The notes under the pieces are model-generated. The model searched no databases and was not told where the DNA came from. It saw only the letters and a list, made by a program, of their open reading frames with translations. This document shows, in pieces, positions 8,532 to 18,133 of a DNA stretch of 64,000 nt; position 1 is the first letter of the stretch; the number at the start of each line of letters is the position of its first letter. The stretch covers positions 1-64,000 of the forward strand of contig NZ_ALOU01000041.1 of NCBI RefSeq assembly GCF_000292345.1, read 5' to 3'. The translations under genes and the position numbers were made by a program. The stretch comes from Cupriavidus sp. BIS7. GTDB taxonomy: Bacteria > Pseudomonadota > Gammaproteobacteria > Burkholderiales > Burkholderiaceae.

Positions 8532-9296
8532 TCAGGGGGATTTCTGGTTTTCGCTTGTGCGCTGCCGTAGCGCTTCCCACCAGGCGCCTTCGAACTCGAA
8601 GCTTTCGCGCTGCTGCAGGTCGTCGCGTTGCCAGATCACGCGTTCGCGTCTCACCGTCAGCATCCATGTGGTGGTGACGAGAGGTTCGGGTGTGTCGAAG
8701 GCTCGTGGGGTCAGGATGGCGGCGCAGGCGCCGTGGATGGGGTCGCGCACCGAGGTGTAGCGGATCATGCCGATGCCGGCTTCGCGAGCCGTCAGGCCGA
8801 ATGCCTGGCATGGGTTATGGTCGTTGGGGTCCGCCCAACGTGTGGCGTCGTCGGCGAAAGGCGACGCGTCCAACGCTACGCCGTTGGTCTTCACACTGAC
8901 CTGGAACAGCGTCTGCGCACGCGCGTCAATGCGTGGCAGCGCCGGGCTGTCCAGCAGGAACTGCCAGCGCCAGTAGCCAAGTTCGGCGCAGGCGGTGCGT
9001 ATTGATTCCGCGCCGTAGAACACGCCTGGGTCCTGCGGGCCACGGAAACGCGAGCCCCACTGGGAGGGCGGATAACGAAAGGGCGTAAAGATCAGGTAGT
9101 GCAAGTGGCGCGCGTCGACGGGAACGACAGGCTTGCCGGCATCGATCACCGCTTCCAGCACGGCTTGTTCCTCTAGCGTGTCGACCAGAGGCATGGTCGA
9201 TACCACGTGCTGCGCCTCGACAGCCCGCCAGAGCTTCAGCGCAAATGGCTTGCGCTCAGACGCGACCGCGGGTGGCGTCCAGATAGTGAACGACAC
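8532..9296 (-). CDS. RES-domain toxin of a type II toxin-antitoxin system
   Basis: 254 residues. The RES fold shows its conserved polar residues: Arg24 in KLWRAV, Tyr94 and Glu97 in GVFYGAESIRTACAE, and a Ser in IRYTSVRDP. Known relatives include MbcT (an NAD phosphorylase) and ParT (modifies phosphoribosylpyrophosphate synthetase); activity against NAD or a related target is inferred from the family. The start at 9296 lies inside the antitoxin gene, a 41-bp overlap, so the two are translated from one message, antitoxin first. At 254 aa it is longer than compact RES toxins (about 150-190), the extra length being mainly N-terminal and within residues 25-80. Confidence 0.88.
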   Translation of the reverse strand: MSFTIWTPPAVASERKPFALKLWRAVEAQHVVSTMPLVDTLEEQAVLEAVIDAGKPVVPVDARHLHYLIFTPFRYPPSQWGSRFRGPQDPGVFYGAESIRTACAELGYWRWQFLLDSPALPRIDARAQTLFQVSVKTNGVALDASPFADDATRWADPNDHNPCQAFGLTAREAGIGMIRYTSVRDPIHGACAAILTPRAFDTPEPLVTTTWMLTVRRERVIWQRDDLQQRESFEFEGAWWEALRQRTSENQKSP

Positions 9297-9645
9297 GTAC
9301 GATTCCCTCGGTTGTGCGAATCAGATCCAGAGGCTTGCCGCCCAGCGCAAGATTGTCGTGGGTCAGCCAGAGCCGCGCCTGTTCCTCGTGACCGAGGATG
9401 GCGTCGAGCGAGCGGAACAGGCGCACGAACAGGACCGCGAACTCCCATTCCTTGCGGTGCGCATCAAGCACGTAGCCGCCTGAAGCCATGCGCGAGACAG
9501 ACGCAGTACTGATCCCCAGCACGCTGGCCACGATTGCCTGGCTGATGCCGAGAAAACTGGCCGCGCGCATGACGGCCTTGGTGAGCGTCACGCCGGGGTC
9601 GGGGCTGCCCCCGGGCTCCGGCGGCGAAATCTGTCCAGGTTGCAT
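9256..9645 (-). CDS. Xre/MbcA/ParS-type antitoxin
   Basis: 129-residue partner of the RES toxin. An N-terminal helix-turn-helix region (about residues 20-75, containing FLGISQAIVASVLGISTASVSRM) is expected to bind the operon's own promoter. The C-terminal MbcA/ParS toxin-binding domain (PF09722) is clear: LWLTHDNLALGG, then PLDLI and the terminal YLDATRG. CAGGAG precedes the ATG. It overlaps the toxin start by 41 bp. A palindrome over the -10 region fits autorepression. Confidence 0.9.
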   Translation of the reverse strand: MQPGQISPPEPGGSPDPGVTLTKAVMRAASFLGISQAIVASVLGISTASVSRMASGGYVLDAHRKEWEFAVLFVRLFRSLDAILGHEEQARLWLTHDNLALGGKPLDLIRTTEGIVRVVHYLDATRGRV

Positions 9646-9657
9646 CGCCTATGCTCC

Positions 9658-9678
9658 TGTTTCTTGAGAAACATTATA
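9658..9678 (-). promoter_or_regulatory. TA-operon promoter with palindromic operator
   Basis: A perfect palindrome with 7-bp arms (TGTTTCT 9658-9664, AGAAACA 9667-9673) around a 2-bp centre abuts and shares one base with a perfect minus-strand TATAAT (9678-9673). It lies 13 bases upstream of the antitoxin ATG, so binding there would block transcription start. That the antitoxin binds it is inference from related systems. Confidence 0.65.
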
Positions 9679-9726
9679 GGCGCCAGGTTTCAGATGGGAA
9701 GCCGCAATTCGCAGTGGCTCGTGTGG

Positions 9727-10977
9727 CTAGTACGTTTCAATATGCAGGCGTCCCTCGGCGCGCAGGCGGGTCTCGATCTCTTGCCAGGATTGGCCTGCAG
9801 CGGCGCAGATGTCGGCGAACGCGGCGAGTACGCCTTCCTCCATGCCCTTCAGGCCGCAAATGTAGACATGGCCGTGGGGGTCCGTCAGTAGCGCGGTGAC
9901 CTGGGCAGGCGCCTCGCGGATCGCATCCTGCACATAGCGGCGCGGCACGTCGGCGTCGCGCGAGAATGCGAAATGGATATCGAGAAAATCCTTGGGCAGT
10001 TTAAGTAGCGGGCCGAAGTAGGGCAGCTCGCGGCGGTTGCGCGCGCCAAAGAACAACAGGCGGCGGCCGCTGAAGTGATCCATGTTGCGGCGCATGCGCT
10101 CGGTCATCGCACGCATCGGGGCTGAACCCGTGCCGGTGCAGATCATCATCACGCTTGCTTCGCGGTGGTTCGGCATCAGGAACGTGCTGCCGAACGGCCC
10201 CACCACCTGCACCGTATCGCCCTTGGCCAGGTCGCACAGGAAGTTCGAGGCCACACCGCGTACCGGATTGCCGTCGTGGTCGCTGTCCACGCGCTTCACG
10301 GTCAGCGCCAGGTTGTTGTAGCCGGGCCGTTCACCGTCGCGCGGGCTGGCCACCGAGTACATGCGGATGTAATGCGGCTTGCCGGATGCGTCGGTGCCGG
10401 GCGGCACGATACCGATTGCCTGGCCTTCGAGCACCGGAAAGAAGTGATTGCCGAAGTCGAGCACGATGTGATGGATGTCGCTTGACGCGTCCTCGGCGGT
10501 CAGCCGGTAGTTGCCCGCCACCGTGGCCGTCACGGGTTCGCGCACGCCGTGCAGGTTGATGTACGGATGCGCGGCCGACCATGGCGCCTTGGGCGACGTG
10601 TGACGGCTGGTTTCCACCTCCTGCACGGCGGCCGACTTGCTGCCCTGCGACGCTTCCTCGATCACCTGCTGCGCGGCGGCGGCTGCTGCGTCGATCGCGG
10701 CGTCCGGCAGCGGCACCTCGTCCGGCAGTTCGTCCCACGTGAGCTGTTGCTCGATGGTGTAGGCCTGGCCCTTGAGCATCGTGCGCCAGTTGTCGATCGC
10801 GCCGGTGGGGCAGGGCGACAGGCATGCATTGCAGCCATTGCAGACGTCGGCCTTGACCACATAGTTGCGATCGTCGTGCGTGATCGCATCGATCGGGCAG
10901 GTGTCTTCGCAGGTATTGCAGCGAATACAGATCTCCGGGTCGATCAGATGCTGCTTGATGATGTCGGCGGCGCCCAT
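9727..10977 (-). CDS. boxA: Benzoyl-CoA 2,3-epoxidase, reductase subunit BoxA
   Basis: 416-residue cytoplasmic iron-sulfur flavoprotein that passes NADPH electrons to BoxB. The N-terminus holds two 4Fe-4S motifs ([12 protein letters not shown] near residue 16 and [12 protein letters not shown] near residue 46). The C-terminal half is a ferredoxin-NADP reductase module: [12 protein letters not shown] for [17 protein letters not shown] for NADPH, and a terminal aromatic TY. The start at 10977 is chosen because it begins MGAADIIKQ just before the ferredoxin domain, with AAAGG upstream. It is the last gene of the boxC-boxB-boxA operon, 34 bp after boxB. Confidence 0.95.
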   Translation of the reverse strand: MGAADIIKQHLIDPEICIRCNTCEDTCPIDAITHDDRNYVVKADVCNGCNACLSPCPTGAIDNWRTMLKGQAYTIEQQLTWDELPDEVPLPDAAIDAAAAAAQQVIEEASQGSKSAAVQEVETSRHTSPKAPWSAAHPYINLHGVREPVTATVAGNYRLTAEDASSDIHHIVLDFGNHFFPVLEGQAIGIVPPGTDASGKPHYIRMYSVASPRDGERPGYNNLALTVKRVDSDHDGNPVRGVASNFLCDLAKGDTVQVVGPFGSTFLMPNHREASVMMICTGTGSAPMRAMTERMRRNMDHFSGRRLLFFGARNRRELPYFGPLLKLPKDFLDIHFAFSRDADVPRRYVQDAIREAPAQVTALLTDPHGHVYICGLKGMEEGVLAAFADICAAAGQSWQEIETRLRAEGRLHIETY

Positions 10978-11011
10978 GATCGTCAGCCTTTGCGTGTGTT
11001 CGGTTGAAACT

Positions 11012-12436
<1,425 letters not shown>

Positions 12437-12488
12437 TGCGGGTCTCCTTTTATAGTTGCCGTCAGATCGGACGGTTGTCTGACAGTCG

Positions 12489-14168
12489 TCAGACCCGATC
12501 CCAGTCGAAGCGTGCCTTGTTGCCGGTGCCGAATACCTTGAGCGCACCGTGTTCGCCGACCGCGTTGGGCCGGTTGAAGATCCAGTTTTGCCACGCCGTC
12601 AGGCGCCCGAAGATGCGCGTTTCCATCGTTTCGTGACCGCCGAAACGCAGGTTGGCTTCCAGTCCGGTCAACGCATCGGGCGACAGGCTCGCGCGTTCTT
12701 CGATCGCGATGCGGATCTCGTCTTCCCAGTCGATATCGTCGGGCGCTGCGGTGATCAGGCCAAGTGCCTCGGCGGCCGGGCCGTCGAGCGGCTTGCCGGC
12801 CTGCTCGCGCACGGCGGCAATCGCGTCGGCGTCTTCGTAGAAGCGCGCGGCCAGCCGGGTCAGGCCATTGGGCATCGGGTAGCGGCCGAAGTTGGCGGCA
12901 TTGGCATGGATGTGCGGTGCTTCGTCAGGCGTGTCGGGCAACTGCAGCATGTAGGTGCGGTCGGCGGCCAGTACCAGTTCAAGCAGGGTGCCTGCGAAGC
13001 AAGAGCCCGGCTCCACGAGCGCGAACAGGCTGCGCGACGATACGTCGAGCCGCGCCAGCGTGCGGCGCAGCATGCCGATGGTTTCGCGCACGAACCAGTG
13101 GCCGGCGTGGGCATCCATCAGTGCGTCGGCTGCCAGCACCTGCGCAGCGTCGCCCGTGGTCTTGAGGATCCACATGCCGATATCGAGATGGTTCGTGCGC
13201 AGCGTCAGGATTGCGTCGTCCAGTTCGCGTGCCATCTTGAGTGGCCACCACTGCGCGCCGGCCGCCAGGATGCCCGCGAGGTCCCGGGGCTGGTCGCCGT
13301 CCGGTGCCGATACGGTGATCGTTGCGTGACGTGCCTCATGGTCGATCTCCACGCGCACGGTCTCATAGCGATAGCCATCGGCGGCTACGGTGCGCGCCAG
13401 CGGTGTCAGCGTGACGCCCTGGGCATCGGCAGGGCGGTCGCTCTGCGCGGCAAGTGCGCGGGCGCGTTCTTGCACGTAATCGGCAAAGCGCGCCGGCTTG
13501 ACGACCTCATCGACCAGCTTCCAGTCCTTGGCCCGCTGGCCGCGCACGCCCTCGGTTGTCAGGCAGAAGATGTCGGCATGGTCGCGGCGCACGTGACGCT
13601 TGTCGGTCACGCGGGTCAGGCCGCCGGTGCCGGGCAGCACGCCGAGCAGCGGCACTTCGGGCAGGCTCACGGCCGACGAGCGGTCGTCCACCAGCACGAT
13701 CTCGTCGCAGGCCAGCGCGAGCTCGTAGCCGCCGCCGGCCGTGGTGCCGTTGCAGGCCGCGATGAACTTGATGCCCGAGTGGCGGCTGGCATCCTCGATG
13801 CCGTTGCGCGTTTCGTTGGTGAATTTGCAGAAGTTGACCTTCCACGCGTGGCTGGATTTGCCGAGCATGAAAATATTGGCGCCCGAGCAGAAGATGCGGT
13901 CTTTGGTGCTCGTCATCACCACGGTGCGGACTTCAGGATGCTCGAAGCGGATGCGCTGCAGCGCGTCATGCAGTTCGATATCGACGCCGAGGTCATACGA
14001 ATTCAGCTTCAGCGCGTACCCGGGCCGCAGGCCGCCTTCCTCGTCGACGTTCATCGCCAGCGTGGCGACGGGGCCGTCGAATGTCAGTTGCCAGTGGCGG
14101 TATTGGTCCGGGTGGCGCTCGAACGTGACGGGGGTGTTGGATGCGATGGGGGCGGCGGTATCCGGCAT
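12489..14168 (-). CDS. boxC: Benzoyl-CoA-dihydrodiol lyase BoxC
   Basis: 559-residue crotonase-fold enzyme. It opens the epoxidised ring hydrolytically to 3,4-dehydroadipyl-CoA semialdehyde plus formate. Crotonase signatures are visible: KDRIFCSGANIFMLG for the oxyanion hole, and the downstream CNGTTAGGGYELALACDEI with LPEVPLLGVLPGTGG. It is twice the length of a simple enoyl-CoA hydratase, as usual for BoxC. AAGGAGA precedes the ATG. It is the promoter-proximal box gene; the upstream gap holds BoxR-type operator sequences. Confidence 0.96.
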   Translation of the reverse strand: MPDTAAPIASNTPVTFERHPDQYRHWQLTFDGPVATLAMNVDEEGGLRPGYALKLNSYDLGVDIELHDALQRIRFEHPEVRTVVMTSTKDRIFCSGANIFMLGKSSHAWKVNFCKFTNETRNGIEDASRHSGIKFIAACNGTTAGGGYELALACDEIVLVDDRSSAVSLPEVPLLGVLPGTGGLTRVTDKRHVRRDHADIFCLTTEGVRGQRAKDWKLVDEVVKPARFADYVQERARALAAQSDRPADAQGVTLTPLARTVAADGYRYETVRVEIDHEARHATITVSAPDGDQPRDLAGILAAGAQWWPLKMARELDDAILTLRTNHLDIGMWILKTTGDAAQVLAADALMDAHAGHWFVRETIGMLRRTLARLDVSSRSLFALVEPGSCFAGTLLELVLAADRTYMLQLPDTPDEAPHIHANAANFGRYPMPNGLTRLAARFYEDADAIAAVREQAGKPLDGPAAEALGLITAAPDDIDWEDEIRIAIEERASLSPDALTGLEANLRFGGHETMETRIFGRLTAWQNWIFNRPNAVGEHGALKVFGTGNKARFDWDRV

Positions 14169-14181
14169 GGGGGCTGTCTCC

Positions 14182-14230
14182 TTGATGCACTATAGTGCCG
14201 TATCGTTTGACATGAAATATAGTGCATCAA
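14182..14230. promoter_or_regulatory. boxC promoter/operator (BoxR/BzdR-type)
   Basis: A perfect 13-bp inverted repeat (TTGATGCACTATA, 14182-14194, and TATAGTGCATCAA, 14218-14230) is separated by 23 bp. The left arm is also part of a 12-bp palindrome GCACTATAGTGC (14187-14198), which contains a minus-strand TATAGT that fits as a -10 box, with TTTCAT 17 bp upstream. The BzdR/BoxR family is known to bind TGCA-containing repeats; assignment to BoxR here is inference. Confidence 0.7.
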
Positions 14231-14321
14231 ATCGAGCAATGCAAGGCCAATGCGCGGGGCGGCTCAAAGCCGTGCAAGCGGGTTTGCGACGAAAAAATGT
14301 GACGGAGAGTTGCCGGGGTCG

Positions 14322-15248
14322 TCAGGCCTGGGTGCGGCCAAGCTGCGTTTGCAGCATCCGCAGCGACGTGGCCGCGTCCTGGCCGCTGGTGTCGATCGAC
14401 ACGTCGGCGCGTGAATAGAGTGGCGTGCGGGCCTGCAGGATGCGGCGCAGGTCGGTCATGGCCTCGCGGTTGCCTTCCATCGGCCGCATGTCGCCCTGGG
14501 CAACGACGCGCGCCATGTGCTCCTCGGGCGAGGTGCGCACCCAGATGGTGAAGCAGCGCGATAGCAGCAGGTTGAAGGTGGCCGGTTCCGACACCAGGCT
14601 GCCGGGCGTGGCCAGCACCATGGTGTCGTTATCGCGCAGCACGCGCTCCAGCGCACGCATTTCATAGCGGCGATAGGCGGCCTGGCCGTACAGCGAATGG
14701 ATCTCGGACAGGCTGGCGCCCGCTTCCTGCTCGATGGCGACGTTCAGTTCGACGAACGGCATGCCTTCGGAAGCGGCCAGTGCGCGGCCGAGCGTCGATT
14801 TGCCGGCGCCCCGCAGGCCGATCAGCGCGATACGGCGATGGCGCGCATCGCGCGATTCCGCTGGAGACAGCGCGTGGCGCGCGGCCTCGCGCACGCGGGC
14901 CAGGTCGCTGGCCGGCAGTTGGGCCAGCCACTGCACCAGTTGCGAAAATTCGGTGGCGCGAGGGCTGGTGTGGCCACCGGCGTCGACATGGCCGTCCACT
15001 TCCGCCAGTACCACCGGCAGCGGCACGTCCAGCGCGCCGGCCACCTGCCGCAGCAGCAATACCGATGCATTGCCCGTGCCGGTTTCGAGATTGGCGAGAT
15101 AGCGTTCCGATACGTCAGCACCACGCGCAAGGTCCTTGCGCGACATGCCGCGCGCCGCGCGCAACGAACGGATGCGCTCGCCCAGATGGGTGAGATAGGG
15201 GTCCCGCTCGCCGGCAGTGCGGCTGTCCGGGCGTCCATCGGCGGTCAT
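14322..15248 (-). CDS. boxR: BoxR/BzdR-type benzoyl-CoA-responsive regulator
   Basis: About 308 residues with the two-domain plan of BoxR/BzdR. An N-terminal Xre-type helix-turn-helix (GMSRKDLARGADVSERYLAN, about residues 37-56) is followed by a shikimate-kinase-like domain with Walker A GLRGAGKST near residue 150. In this family benzoyl-CoA bound to the kinase-like domain releases DNA. The start is uncertain: ATGs at 15248, 15272 and 15320 are in frame, none with a good ribosome site; 15248 gives the usual length. It lies between boxC (same strand) and divergent bclA. Confidence 0.92.
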   Translation of the reverse strand: MTADGRPDSRTAGERDPYLTHLGERIRSLRAARGMSRKDLARGADVSERYLANLETGTGNASVLLLRQVAGALDVPLPVVLAEVDGHVDAGGHTSPRATEFSQLVQWLAQLPASDLARVREAARHALSPAESRDARHRRIALIGLRGAGKSTLGRALAASEGMPFVELNVAIEQEAGASLSEIHSLYGQAAYRRYEMRALERVLRDNDTMVLATPGSLVSEPATFNLLLSRCFTIWVRTSPEEHMARVVAQGDMRPMEGNREAMTDLRRILQARTPLYSRADVSIDTSGQDAATSLRMLQTQLGRTQA

Positions 15249-15378
15249 AAGCGAATCGGGGTCGCGGCGCATGGGTAAAGGCGGTTGGCATCCACAATCT
15301 GTGGCGACGTGTGGAGGCATGTGGCGGCGGCATTATACGTGCAGGAAACTGCGTGGCGAACCGGCGACCCTGCGGCTA

Positions 15379-15430
15379 TATAGTGCATACCCTTGCTTGC
15401 ATAATAGTCGATATGCAATAAAATGCATCA
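15379..15430. promoter_or_regulatory. bclA-boxR divergent control region with TGCA motifs
   Basis: TATAGTGCAT (15379-15388) repeats exactly the core found in the boxC operator. It is followed by TTGCAT (15398-15403), ATGCAATA (15413-15420) and ATGCATCA (15423-15430). The AT-rich island stands out from its surroundings and lies between the boxR and bclA starts, so it could control both. Confidence 0.55.
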
Positions 15431-15539
15431 CACATCGTCGCCGGCCACACATGGCTGTCGGTACAAGAAGACAAACCTGCAGGAAGCCATACCGCGCGCA
15501 GTGTTTTCGATAAGGGCGGGTGGCCAGAGGAGTGGAGAC

Positions 15540-17237
15540 ATGACGCCCCCGATATCGAGCGCCGTCCAGGCCGACAGCGCTGCAGGATTCGCGCGCCCGG
15601 CCAATGCCAATGCCAACGCATCTTCCGAATCCCACGCCGAATCGGAAATTGCCACGCTGCCGGCGCGCTACAACGCGGCCGAGGACCTGCTTTCGCGCAA
15701 CCTGGCCGCAGGCCGCGGCGCCAAGATCGCTTATATCGACGATGGCGGCGCCGCCAGCTTTGCCGAACTGGACGCGCGCTGCCGCCGGTTTGCGGGCGCG
15801 CTGGAGCAGGCTGGCTTCCGGCGCGAGGAGCGCGTGCTGCTGTGCGCGCTCGACACGATCGACTTTCCCACCGTATTCCTTGGTTGCCTGCTGGCCGGCG
15901 TGGTGCCCGTGGCCGTCAATACGCTGCTGACGGCGGACGACTACGCGTACATGCTCGAGCACAGCGGCGCACGCGCGGTTGTGGTGTCGGCAGCGTTATT
16001 GCCCATGATGCGGGCCGCGATCGACAAGGCTGGCGTCACGCCGGACGTGATCACTGCCGCGCCGTATGTTGAGCCGTCGGTGGAGGGTTCGGCGGACAGT
16101 TCCGTCACCTCCGTTGCCGCCATGGCTGCTGGCGCTGCCCCGCAGGCGCAGGCTGCGGCAACGGGCCCTGACGACATGGCGTTCTGGCTGTACTCGTCAG
16201 GCTCCACGGGCCGCCCGAAAGGCACGGTGCACACGCACGGCAACCTGTTCCATACCGCCGACCTCTACGCGCGCCGCGTGCTTGGCATTCGCGAGGGCGA
16301 TGTCGTGTTCTCGGCAGCGAAGCTGTTCTTTGCCTACGGACTTGGCAATGCGCTGACGTTCCCGCTGTCGGTGGGCGCCACCACGGTCCTGATGGCCGAG
16401 CGGCCCACGCCGCAGGCCGTGTTCAGGCGGCTCACCACCCACCGTCCCACCGTGTTCTGCGGGGTGCCGACGCTGTTTGCCGGCATGCTGGCCTCGCCGG
16501 ACCTGCCACCGCGCGCCGACGTGGCAATGCGCGTCTGCACGTCGGCCGGCGAGGCGCTTCCGCAGGATATCGGCGACAGGTTCTTCGCGCATTTTGGTTG
16601 CGACATTCTCGATGGCATCGGCTCCACCGAGATGCTCCATATCTTCCTGTCCAACCGTCCCGGCGAAGTCCGTTATGGCACCACGGGCAGGCCGGTGCCG
16701 GGCTACGAACTGAAGCTGCTCGACGAGAACGGCGAGCCGTGCGCGCCCGGAGAGGTTGGCGATCTCTACATCAAGGGTCCGTCGGCCGCGCTGATGTACT
16801 GGTGCAATCGCGAAAAGAGCCGCGACACGTTTGTCGGCGCCTGGACGCGCAGCGGCGACAAGTACGTGTGCGATGCCGACGGCTACTTCACCTATGCGGG
16901 CCGCAGCGACGACATGCTCAAGGTGGGCGGCATCTATGTGTCGCCGTTCGAAGTGGAGGCCGCACTGGCGCAGCATCCTTCGGTGCTGGAGGCCGCGGTG
17001 ATCGGCGTGGCCGATGCGGACGATCTGATCAAGCCGAAGGCGTTCGTGGTGCTGCGGCCGGGCCAGCAGTGGCACGATGGCATGGCGGCCGAGCTGCAGG
17101 CATTCGTGAAGACGAAGCTTGCGCCGTACAAGTACCCGCGGCAGATCGAATGTGTCGACGAACTGCCCAAGACCGCCACAGGCAAGATCCAACGCTTCCG
17201 ACTGCGCCAGCGCGAGGAAGCCGCACGGAAGTCGTGA
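15540..17237 (+). CDS. bclA: Benzoate--CoA ligase
   Basis: 565-residue ANL-superfamily ligase that activates benzoate with ATP and CoA as the first step of the Box pathway. The phosphate-binding motif YSSGSTGRPKG, the acceptor region DGIGSTEMLHIF, the hinge GRSDDMLKVGG and the catalytic lysine in PKTATGKIQR near the C-terminus are all present. The start at 15540 follows GAGGAGTGGAG; in-frame upstream ATG at 15423 sits within the operator region. The first 40 residues are Ala/Asn/Ser-rich and non-conserved. It heads a plus-strand operon with the hydrolase and the importer genes. Confidence 0.95.
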   Translation: MTPPISSAVQADSAAGFARPANANANASSESHAESEIATLPARYNAAEDLLSRNLAAGRGAKIAYIDDGGAASFAELDARCRRFAGALEQAGFRREERVLLCALDTIDFPTVFLGCLLAGVVPVAVNTLLTADDYAYMLEHSGARAVVVSAALLPMMRAAIDKAGVTPDVITAAPYVEPSVEGSADSSVTSVAAMAAGAAPQAQAAATGPDDMAFWLYSSGSTGRPKGTVHTHGNLFHTADLYARRVLGIREGDVVFSAAKLFFAYGLGNALTFPLSVGATTVLMAERPTPQAVFRRLTTHRPTVFCGVPTLFAGMLASPDLPPRADVAMRVCTSAGEALPQDIGDRFFAHFGCDILDGIGSTEMLHIFLSNRPGEVRYGTTGRPVPGYELKLLDENGEPCAPGEVGDLYIKGPSAALMYWCNREKSRDTFVGAWTRSGDKYVCDADGYFTYAGRSDDMLKVGGIYVSPFEVEAALAQHPSVLEAAVIGVADADDLIKPKAFVVLRPGQQWHDGMAAELQAFVKTKLAPYKYPRQIECVDELPKTATGKIQRFRLRQREEAARKS

Positions 17238-17238
17238 C

Positions 17239-18054
17239 ATGAGCAGCGCTATCGTTCAGATCCCGTTCGACGGGCGGCAGATCGACATCGAATACCAGTG
17301 GCTGCGCCCCGAACGGACGGAGCGGCCGCTCGTGGTCTTCCTGCACGAGGGGTTGGGCTCGATCAGCATGTGGCGGGACTTCCCGCGCCAGTTCTGCGAG
17401 GCCGGAGACTTCCGTGGGCTCGTGTTCTCGCGCTATGGCTATGGCCGGTCCACGCCGCGCCCCCATGATGAAAAATGGGGTGTCGATTTCATGCACCGTC
17501 AGGCGCGCGAAGCGCTGCCGGCGTTGTTCGATGCGCTCGATATCGGGCCGGGCCGGCGCCATGGCAGGCCCTGGCTGCTCGGGCACAGCGATGGCGGATC
17601 GATCGCGCTGATCTACGGGGCAAGCTTTCCGGACGCCGTCGACGGCCTGGCGGTGCTGGCGCCGCACATCATCGTCGAAGACCTGTCCGTGCGCAGCATT
17701 GCCACTACGCGCGAAACCTATCTGCAGACAGACCTCCGCTCGCGGCTCGCGCGCCATCACCAGGACGTCGATTCGGCGTTCTGGGGCTGGAACGATATCT
17801 GGCTCAACCCGGATTTCCGCCAGTTCGACCTGCGCCCGCTGCTGGCCGATATCCGCTGCCCGGTGCTGGCGGTGCAGGGCGAGGACGACGAGTACGGCAC
17901 GATGGCCCAGATCGAGGGTATCCATCGATATGCCACGCAGACCGTGCTACTTAAACTCGCGCGCTGTGGACACTCGCCGCATCGGGATCAGGCGGACGCA
18001 TTGACGGCGGAGACCGTCGCGTTTATAAACACACATACTTCAAATATAAAATAA
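17239..18054 (+). CDS. Alpha/beta hydrolase of the box cluster
   Basis: 271-residue alpha/beta-fold hydrolase. The nucleophile elbow is GHSDGGS (Ser near residue 121), the oxyanion region LHEGLGSISMW lies near residue 35, and the His is in RCGHSPHRDQ near the C-terminus. The ATG lies one base past the bclA stop, so translation is coupled. A hydrolase of this kind is regularly found in box clusters and has been proposed to act on a lactone or a thioester by-product; the actual substrate is not known. Confidence 0.9.
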   Translation: MSSAIVQIPFDGRQIDIEYQWLRPERTERPLVVFLHEGLGSISMWRDFPRQFCEAGDFRGLVFSRYGYGRSTPRPHDEKWGVDFMHRQAREALPALFDALDIGPGRRHGRPWLLGHSDGGSIALIYGASFPDAVDGLAVLAPHIIVEDLSVRSIATTRETYLQTDLRSRLARHHQDVDSAFWGWNDIWLNPDFRQFDLRPLLADIRCPVLAVQGEDDEYGTMAQIEGIHRYATQTVLLKLARCGHSPHRDQADALTAETVAFINTHTSNIK

Positions 18055-18133
18055 TTGGCACCGACGGCAGAAAAAGCAAAAAACCTGCCGTACGACGGGC
18101 CATCGGCTTCAGACCACCAGGGAGGAGACCCCC

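Noticed and set aside
14322-15248. Stand-alone shikimate kinase (aroK)
   Set aside because: The kinase-like domain is fused behind a helix-turn-helix and sits in the box cluster, which is the BoxR/BzdR plan.
15423-15539. N-terminal extension of BclA from the ATG at 15423
   Set aside because: This segment overlaps the operator motifs and has no ribosome site; the ATG at 15540 has GAGGAG and fits the family.
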